Positions 5,529 through 10,183 of a stretch of DNA of 10,183 nt are shown here, in pieces. Position 1 is the stretch's first letter; every line of letters begins with the position of its first letter. The position numbers were made by a program, and so were the translations under genes. Under the pieces are notes generated by a model that had not been told where the DNA came from, made no database searches, and was given only the letters and a program-made list of their open reading frames with translations. The stretch comes from Gemmatimonadota bacterium (lineage in GTDB: Bacteria; Latescibacterota; UBA2968; UBA8231): assembly GCA_026706505.1 (NCBI GenBank), contig JAPOYQ010000198.1:1-10183 (forward strand), given 5' to 3'.

Positions 5529-5578
5529 GGGACGATCGTTTGCAGCGGGTCGTCGCCCGGCTAAACAGACGATGTCCC
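5529..5578. terminator. Long imperfect stem-loop at the end of the GT2 gene
   Basis: GGGAC (5529-5533) pairs with GTCCC (5574-5578). After a bulged G, ATCGT (5535-5539) pairs with ACGAT (5569-5573). An inner CGGG/CCCG stem closes the top. On the plus strand it is followed by GATTTTTAAG, a good terminator tail. On the minus strand it starts five bases past the GT2 stop but no U-tract follows, so it is a weaker terminator for the glycosyltransferase unit. Confidence 0.5.
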
Positions 5579-5583
5579 GATTT

Positions 5584-6639
5584 TTAAGCCGCTTGAGCGA
5601 GATGCCGCCGTAGCATAGCCTCTATCTCGTTCATCTCGTCTGGCTGCACCTCGCCGTAACGCTCGTGAAAGTGCAATAGGTCGCGTAAGACTAGTTCAGC
5701 AGGGATGAGCGGATCGGGCCAGATGCTAGCCCGCCATAGTTCAATCATCCGCAGCTTGGGGTCGCGGTTTTCCCGCACCATGTAGTCGATGGCTTGGTCC
5801 CGTGTGCGCTTCTCGTCGGCGAGTTTGCTCGGGTCGGAAAATTCGTGATAGTGGTACAAGTGATAAGTCAGGGCGTGGCGGGCAAAGCCCGGGCCGACGC
5901 CAGCGCGCTGCAAGCGATAGGCCAGATCCCACCCCTCGGAAAACGGAATGTCCGCAGCAAAGCCGCCCACCTCGCAGAAGGCTTGGCGCGGCACTGCACT
6001 GTTGTGCGGATAAAAGCCGAGAAAGCCGACCGGCGAATCGGGATGCGCCGCGTACAGTTCCGCGACCTGATCCTGCATGGCCTTCAACTCGTCAAAGGGA
6101 TAGCCGCCTTCTTGGGCGCGGGCGTGGATGCCGGCAAAGTCGTAGCGAATTTGGTCTTCGGTAATCAGCACCCGCTCTCGATTGATTAGCAGGAAGTCGG
6201 CCAAAACACTCGGAGTGCGCTCTTCGACAAAGACGGCCTGCTGCGGGTCGGGCAGATACTCAATGAGGGGCAGGCTATACATGAAGCCGCACAAATAGCG
6301 CTGGCGTTCCCCGCGCTCCCATTCCGCCCACAGATGCTCCAACCAATCGGGATGCGGCAGGGCATCGCCGTCGAGAAAGGCCACTAGCTGGCCCCGCGCC
6401 CGTTCAACGCCGGCGTTGCGCGCCCGGCAGCGCCCCACATTGGGCCGTATCCGCACCACTTGTACATCTGGATATTCGGTGTCTAGCATAGCGTCCGTAC
6501 CATCGGTGCAGCCATCGTCAACGACGATGATCTCAAAACGCTCCTTGGGAAAATGCTGGCAAGCCAAGCCGCACAACACCAAGCGCAGGCGCGCCCGCTG
6601 GTTGTGGGTGGCAACGACGACGGAAATATCGGTGTTCAT
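5584..6639 (-). CDS. Glycosyltransferase family 2 protein
   Basis: The protein has 351 residues with a GT-A fold pattern of family GT2. The N-terminal strand and loop SVVVATHNQ (residues 6-14) lead to VVDDG (39-43), for nucleotide-sugar binding. The metal-binding FLDGD follows at 88-92, the DxD motif being D90-G91-D92, and an acceptor region contains GGFAADIPFSEGWDLAYRL around residue 230. There is no membrane segment or signal peptide, so it acts in the cytoplasm, transferring an activated sugar to an unknown acceptor. The start at ATG 6639 is chosen over 6663 because AAGGAGG (6651-6645) lies five bases upstream. That site overlaps the stop of the upstream fusion gene, ten bases away, so the two are translationally coupled. 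Donor and acceptor cannot be read from the sequence. Confidence 0.9.
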   Translation of the reverse strand: MNTDISVVVATHNQRARLRLVLCGLACQHFPKERFEIIVVDDGCTDGTDAMLDTEYPDVQVVRIRPNVGRCRARNAGVERARGQLVAFLDGDALPHPDWLEHLWAEWERGERQRYLCGFMYSLPLIEYLPDPQQAVFVEERTPSVLADFLLINRERVLITEDQIRYDFAGIHARAQEGGYPFDELKAMQDQVAELYAAHPDSPVGFLGFYPHNSAVPRQAFCEVGGFAADIPFSEGWDLAYRLQRAGVGPGFARHALTYHLYHYHEFSDPSKLADEKRTRDQAIDYMVRENRDPKLRMIELWRASIWPDPLIPAELVLRDLLHFHERYGEVQPDEMNEIEAMLRRHLAQAA

Positions 6640-6649
6640 GGGATCCTCC

Positions 6650-9160
6650 TTACTGGCATTCAAGGGTCAAATGGCATTCGTAGTGCAGGCCTTCGGGTAT
6701 GGTCAGCGGCCGGTTGGGTTCGGTAGCGGCGTTGGGATTGGGTACCATGAGTTGCGGGATGTCCAAGACCGACTTGGAGCACATCACCCGATGGCAGTCT
6801 ATGTGGCCAAAGTAGTAATCGAGAAACGCCTCACTGTGCTCCTCAATGCGCTGGCGCAGTAAGGGGTCGGCGACGTTGTCCGCGGTCATGGCATGACGGC
6901 CCAAGGCGATGCCGTGAAATTCCACCGGCAACCAGCCGGTCTCGCTCGTGTATAGCTCTACCCAAGTATGGCCGAAAATGGGCATGTCATACGTGCTAAT
7001 GCCATAGATATCCGGTCCTTGCGGTGCTACGGCTAAGCCGCCAGTCACCTCGCGGGCCGGGATGTCCAGCAGGCGGCACAGGGCCATATAGGCGCGACTC
7101 AGGGTAATGCAGTGGCCGCTGTCGTTGCTGAGCGTCATGGATGTGCTACATGCTAGGCACTGGCATTTTTCGTTGGTTTTCTGGAAGCGCTTGCGGCGCG
7201 CTAGGTGCTCGTACAGGCGGCGCGCTTTATCGACATCGCTCAGGCCCCGTTCGTCGATATGCAGATCGGCGAGGAAGTCGCGCACCAGACGCGACTGGCC
7301 CAAGGGGTCTTCTACCCTGGTGTAATGGCGGTGCTCGCTAGGCGTCAGCGGCGTGGGAACGCGATCGGCTATGGGCAGGTTATGCACCTCGACCTCGCAG
7401 GAGTATGAGAATTCCAGCGTTCCATCGGCAGGGTCAATAGAGCAAGGATAGGCGTAGAAGAAACCGGCGTGGGGTGATAGATACGGACGCAATTCGCTCG
7501 GATTGCAGGCAGTAAGCTCGACGACCGACTGCTGGGGCAGGCGCAGCGGATAGGGCAAAAATAGCCGCGCCGGTCCAGTGGTCTCGCAAGAGGCTACATG
7601 CGCTTTGTAGGTGTACGTCAATCGGTAGTGCTGGCTAGTTTGGCGGGCCTTTAGCTTGCCGTTGCAATGCGCGAGAAAAGGAGCCCGCATTTGTTCCCGT
7701 ATCCGATAATCCAACTCAAAGAAGCGCGGCTCGTGGTCGTAGAGCCAGTTCCACGAGGTCCGCTTATCGTACCACACCAACCGCCCCCGCTGAACGTAGG
7801 GTATGCCCCGCTGGCGCGCTTCGGCGAGCAGAGCGCGGAGGGTCGGTAGGGAAGAGGTTGCGGTCAGGGGGTAGAGATGGCGGATGAATTCATCTTCTGA
7901 CACCATGTTGTCCTGCTTAATCGAGTCGTTGTGATAGATCAACCCGTCAATTACATCCGCGGCGATGTTCCCACCTTTATAGGCGGATATGTGGCTGGCA
8001 AAGGCGGCACAGCGGGTGCTGAATTCTTCGTAGTGGTCGAATAGGTAGCGCACCTGCTCGGCTAGGTTTTTCGCTTGGGCAAAGCGCTGGCGCGATAATT
8101 TCAGGCCCAGCCCGAGGTCTCGCACTCGGTTGAGGTGGTACTCTTGATCGAGGTGTTCGGGTGCCCCTATGATCGGCACGCCCTCGGCCAGCGCATGGTA
8201 GATGGAGCCAATGCCGCCAATGCCGATAAAGAGCGCGGCTTGACCCATGGCCAAGCGGGCGGGTAGGTAATCGACGATCCGCACATTGGCCGAGGGTGCT
8301 TCTACCGCATAGCGACCCGCCGTGGTTACCAGCAGGCGGTAGGGCAAGGGGGCCAAGGCCCGTAGGACAGCGGGCAAAAAGCGGTCATCTACGCCCGTGC
8401 TACCGGCATTGAAGTAGATGAGGGGCAGCGAGGTATTCCAGCCCTCGTCGGATAGGGCCGCGGGCGGATCATCTGCTATGGGTTCGTCTTCGATAAGCGG
8501 GCCGACGTAGTGATGGGAGGGGGGCACCGGCCCGGCGGACGGATGGAACTGAGGCACATCAGCCATCAGGAACGCGCTACGGTGGGGCTGCTGCTCGGCG
8601 AAGTTCTGAGTTAGGTATTCGTCAAAGCAGCCGGTCTGCACCGGGAAGTAATCAGGCAGGCGTATGGCGCTGGAGTAGGTGGGCAGATTGTAAGCTGCGT
8701 CTATAAAGGCGATGTCGATGCCCTCCAAAGCAGCCGTTAGCCGCAACGTGGGTCGCAAGTCAGCGATTAGCAAGGAAGGCTGCACTTGGCGCACGAGAGC
8801 TTGCTCGGCTTCGACACAGCGCCTGATCCACTCGTCGTCGTAATACTCGTACACGCCCCGCGCTAGATGCTCGTCCATGCGCTGTTGCGGCATGGTTTCG
8901 ACGTCGCAGAGCGGGAAGCCTTCGGCCGCAATGCGTTGGGCGTGCGGCCCCCGCCCGGCGAAGATGACCTCGTACCCGCGCTGGCGCAGTGCGCGTGCTA
9001 CCACGAGCGGGCGAATCACGTGGGCCAAACTGTAGCCGTGAAAGAAGATGAGGAGGCGATGCTCGTTGCGCTGGAGGGCCGCATCCCTCTCCATTTTGGC
9101 CAGAAAGACGTTCCAAACGGTCAACCAATCCCACAGCTTTTTGTTGAATTGTGCTAGCAT
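6650..9160 (-). CDS. GT1-like glycosyltransferase fused to a transglutaminase-like domain
   Basis: The frame is unbroken for 836 residues. Residues about 34-400 look like a GT-B glycosyltransferase of the GT1/MurG type: HGYSLAHVIRPL near the N-terminus, YFNAGSTG in the middle, VDYLPARLAM, GIGGIGS (about 313-319, where family members usually have HGG), then ALAEGVP and the sugar-binding pair D338-Q339. From about 419 a second part begins with a beta-rich segment. It ends in a transglutaminase-like core: Cys684 in DSGHCITL, His731 in GHTWVELY and an acidic residue at 747 in WLPVEF, Glu where Asp is usual. A C-x-C-x2-C cluster (KCQCLAC) lies about 20 residues before Cys684. There is no signal peptide. 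The start at 9160 is preceded only by weak A/G-rich sequence. An internal ATG at 7906, with AGGA upstream, might give the second half alone. Substrates unknown. Confidence 0.8.
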   Translation of the reverse strand: MLAQFNKKLWDWLTVWNVFLAKMERDAALQRNEHRLLIFFHGYSLAHVIRPLVVARALRQRGYEVIFAGRGPHAQRIAAEGFPLCDVETMPQQRMDEHLARGVYEYYDDEWIRRCVEAEQALVRQVQPSLLIADLRPTLRLTAALEGIDIAFIDAAYNLPTYSSAIRLPDYFPVQTGCFDEYLTQNFAEQQPHRSAFLMADVPQFHPSAGPVPPSHHYVGPLIEDEPIADDPPAALSDEGWNTSLPLIYFNAGSTGVDDRFLPAVLRALAPLPYRLLVTTAGRYAVEAPSANVRIVDYLPARLAMGQAALFIGIGGIGSIYHALAEGVPIIGAPEHLDQEYHLNRVRDLGLGLKLSRQRFAQAKNLAEQVRYLFDHYEEFSTRCAAFASHISAYKGGNIAADVIDGLIYHNDSIKQDNMVSEDEFIRHLYPLTATSSLPTLRALLAEARQRGIPYVQRGRLVWYDKRTSWNWLYDHEPRFFELDYRIREQMRAPFLAHCNGKLKARQTSQHYRLTYTYKAHVASCETTGPARLFLPYPLRLPQQSVVELTACNPSELRPYLSPHAGFFYAYPCSIDPADGTLEFSYSCEVEVHNLPIADRVPTPLTPSEHRHYTRVEDPLGQSRLVRDFLADLHIDERGLSDVDKARRLYEHLARRKRFQKTNEKCQCLACSTSMTLSNDSGHCITLSRAYMALCRLLDIPAREVTGGLAVAPQGPDIYGISTYDMPIFGHTWVELYTSETGWLPVEFHGIALGRHAMTADNVADPLLRQRIEEHSEAFLDYYFGHIDCHRVMCSKSVLDIPQLMVPNPNAATEPNRPLTIPEGLHYECHLTLECQ

Positions 9161-9352
9161 GGCGTTCTGCTTTCACCAAGGGGTTCAGGAAATTGCTTCT
9201 GCTAGCACTATTTGCAAATGTCGTGCCCGCCGTGGGGTAGTGGCTGGCGAACGGGTCGCTGAAATTGATCTAACTATTTGTCGGATAAGGGATTGTGAAA
9301 TTAACGAAAATTTTGCCGAGCCTGTTGCCGCAACCGCTTGACCTTATGAGAG

Positions 9353-9411
9353 TGCGATAATGTATCGCATAGATGCGTCGAATTATCGCGTCCATGCGAC
9401 CAATCATCGCA
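9353..9411. promoter_or_regulatory. Triple 21-bp palindromic array, copy 3 (candidate operator, most regular)
   Basis: Units lie at 9353-9369 (TGCGA/TCGCA), 9374-9390 (TGCGT/TCGCG) and 9395-9411 (TGCGA/TCGCA), each with a 7-base gap and an exact 21-bp period. This is the best palindromic version and defines the consensus TGCGA-N7-TCGCA-N4. It lies about 190-250 bp upstream of the glycosyltransferase fusion gene. Outside the array and the preceding CTTGAC, it hardly resembles copies 1 and 2, which argues that the array itself is the conserved functional part. Confidence 0.65.
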
Positions 9412-9512
9412 TGGTTGATTGGTGCAGAACGGACGGAATCACAGAAGAGAATGTCTGCACCGCGTTTTGGATGCGGGTTAGTGGCTGGTGTAGGCGGAGG
9501 GGCAGGGAAACG

Positions 9513-9534
9513 GGTAGCCCGGTCATGGGCTACC
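9513..9534. terminator. Stem-loop downstream of the permease gene
   Basis: GGTAGCCC (9513-9520) and GGGCTACC (9527-9534) form a perfect 8-bp stem with a 6-base loop, about 45 bases past the permease stop. Flanking T-tracts are short on both sides (CGTTTCCC on the minus strand, TGCTTTGG on the plus strand), so termination would be weak to moderate. Confidence 0.5.
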
Positions 9535-9579
9535 TGCTTTGGTCCGATGGCTTGTCGTAGTGATTAGGGGGGCACCGTT

Positions 9580-10183
9580 TTAGACAATACTGGCCCGCAG
9601 CCATGACCGATAGGCCAGCATGTAGGTGAAAAGGGCGAAGAAGAATAGGCCGATTACATCGACGACAGCGTGCCGCAGCAAGGTAGTGGCCGATAGATCC
9701 TCGGTAAAGACCGGCAAGGTGTCGGGGTTGATCTTTTGTCGCGACAGCCCTTGGGCGACGAGGTGGATGTGCATGCTTTTGGGATCGTCGCGGTCGAGGT
9801 TTAGCATGGTCTGCTCAAACTGCTGGACGTAGGTCCGCACCTGATCGACAAAGCTGCGGTGGCGCGCTAGCCCAGTGCCGGCTAGGGCCTCCATGCCGTA
9901 CTGAAAACAGCCCATCGGCGACAGGCGCACGATGTGGCGGGCGTTTTCGACCTCGCCGAGGCTGTGGGCTAAAAAGCGGTCTTCCCGGTCTTGCTGAAAC
10001 TGGCGCACGGCGCGTTGGGCATCAGCCAACTGGCGCACTTTTTCGGGTTTTCTCAGATCGCGGTTATCCAATCCTCTCTTAAGCTTAAGAAGTTTCTGGT
10101 GAGCTGGCGTGTCATTGTTTGAGAAACCCACCCCCAGCACTAGCTCCTCCTCGAATTCGCCGACCAATACGCGGGCGGCCAAG
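9580..10183 (-). CDS. ABC-2 type permease with DUF3526-like region (partial, 5' end outside window)
   Basis: The last 201 codons are present. The frame is open to the window edge, so the TTG at 10182 is not a supported start. The visible part begins with a charged, helical, extracytoplasmic-type segment. It then contains RLSPMGCFQYGMEALAGTGL followed by ARHRSF, which fits the DUF3526 pattern of large ABC-2 transporter permeases. It ends with one hydrophobic membrane helix (VVDVIGLFFFALFTYMLAY) and a short basic tail (RSWLRASIV). Such permeases pair with an ATP-binding subunit, expected upstream outside the window. The 3' end of this gene recurs as a remnant at 568-608. Family assignment is by eye. 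Confidence 0.7.
   Translation of the reverse strand, partial: LAARVLVGEFEEELVLGVGFSNNDTPAHQKLLKLKRGLDNRDLRKPEKVRQLADAQRAVRQFQQDREDRFLAHSLGEVENARHIVRLSPMGCFQYGMEALAGTGLARHRSFVDQVRTYVQQFEQTMLNLDRDDPKSMHIHLVAQGLSRQKINPDTLPVFTEDLSATTLLRHAVVDVIGLFFFALFTYMLAYRSWLRASIV

Larger units (their letters stand above)
9161..9579. other. Regulatory intergenic region upstream of the glycosyltransferase unit
   Basis: This 419-base region holds the third palindromic array (9353-9411), a stem-loop (9513-9534) and an inverted repeat ACCAATCA/TGATTGGT (9399-9406 and 9416-9423, 9-base loop) that overlaps the end of the array. The AT-rich promoter core of the other two cassettes is not recognisable here, so the promoter of the fusion gene cannot be placed. 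No credible small gene was seen on either strand. Confidence 0.5.

Noticed and set aside
5300..5587. Plus-strand 95-codon frame
   Set aside because: It starts inside the palindromic array, lacks a ribosome binding site, has an Arg/Gly-rich composition without family features, and runs through the terminator stem-loop.
9411..9532. Minus-strand 40-codon frame starting with ATG at about 9527
   Set aside because: Only a poor ribosome binding site, start inside the stem-loop, and no protein features.
9360..9567. Plus-strand frames of 64-66 codons downstream of the third array
   Set aside because: No ribosome binding site, no recognisable protein features, and they cross the array and a stem-loop; better explained as non-coding.
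568..9625. Site-specific integration of a 9-kb mobile element into the permease 3' end
   Set aside because: No integrase, recombinase or transposase is in the window, and the two permease ends differ too much for fresh attachment-site copies. An old duplication or rearrangement is kept as the preferred view.

Overview
The window carries a tightly organised accessory region in which every credible gene lies on the minus strand, so transcription runs from high to low coordinates. Genes are moderately GC-rich with strong AAGGAGG-type ribosome binding sites, and they are separated by markedly AT-rich promoter regions. Sec-type signal peptides, an adaptor-like periplasmic coiled-coil protein, an ABC-2 permease with a DUF3526-like region and a DUF1573 protein suggest a Gram-negative, probably uncultured bacterium. 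I cannot assign a phylum from the sequence alone.

Layout in transcription order: (1) 10183-9580, the 3' part of an ABC-2 type permease gene. (2) 9579-9161, a regulatory intergenic region. (3) 9160-5584, a two-gene unit: a GT1-like glycosyltransferase fused to a transglutaminase-like domain, then a GT2 glycosyltransferase. (4) 5583-4950, a long regulatory leader. It holds a duplicated promoter cassette, a 32-codon frame that could only start at ATA, and a stem-loop carrying an anti-Shine-Dalgarno-like sequence. (5) 4949-957, a five-gene unit: a small secreted six-cysteine peptide, two tandem secreted paralogues of unknown function, a secreted DUF1573 protein and a cytoplasmic TPR protein. It ends in a stem-loop terminator. 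(6) 956-554, a second copy of the promoter cassette plus a frameshifted remnant of a permease 3' end. (7) 553-1, the 5' part of a secreted coiled-coil protein gene.

The most unusual signal is non-coding. Upstream of each of the three transcription units (genes starting at 553, 4949 and 9160) lies an array of three imperfect 21-22 bp units, each with the palindrome TGCGN-N7-TCGCN. In two arrays it sits 76-77 bp upstream of a -35/-10 pair that is itself conserved between the copies. This looks like a shared operator tying the three units into one regulon. Alternatively or in addition, plus-strand -35/-10-like hexamers with an exact 17-bp spacer occur in all three arrays, and plus-strand stem-loops lie downstream (two with a T-tract), so the arrays may also head short plus-strand RNAs.

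Working model, inferred only: a co-regulated cell-envelope or secretion locus. It makes and exports a disulfide-rich peptide with accessory periplasmic proteins, beside a glycan or peptide modifying pair (glycosyltransferases plus a transglutaminase fold) and an export permease. No RNA genes, insertion sequences or CRISPR arrays were recognised.
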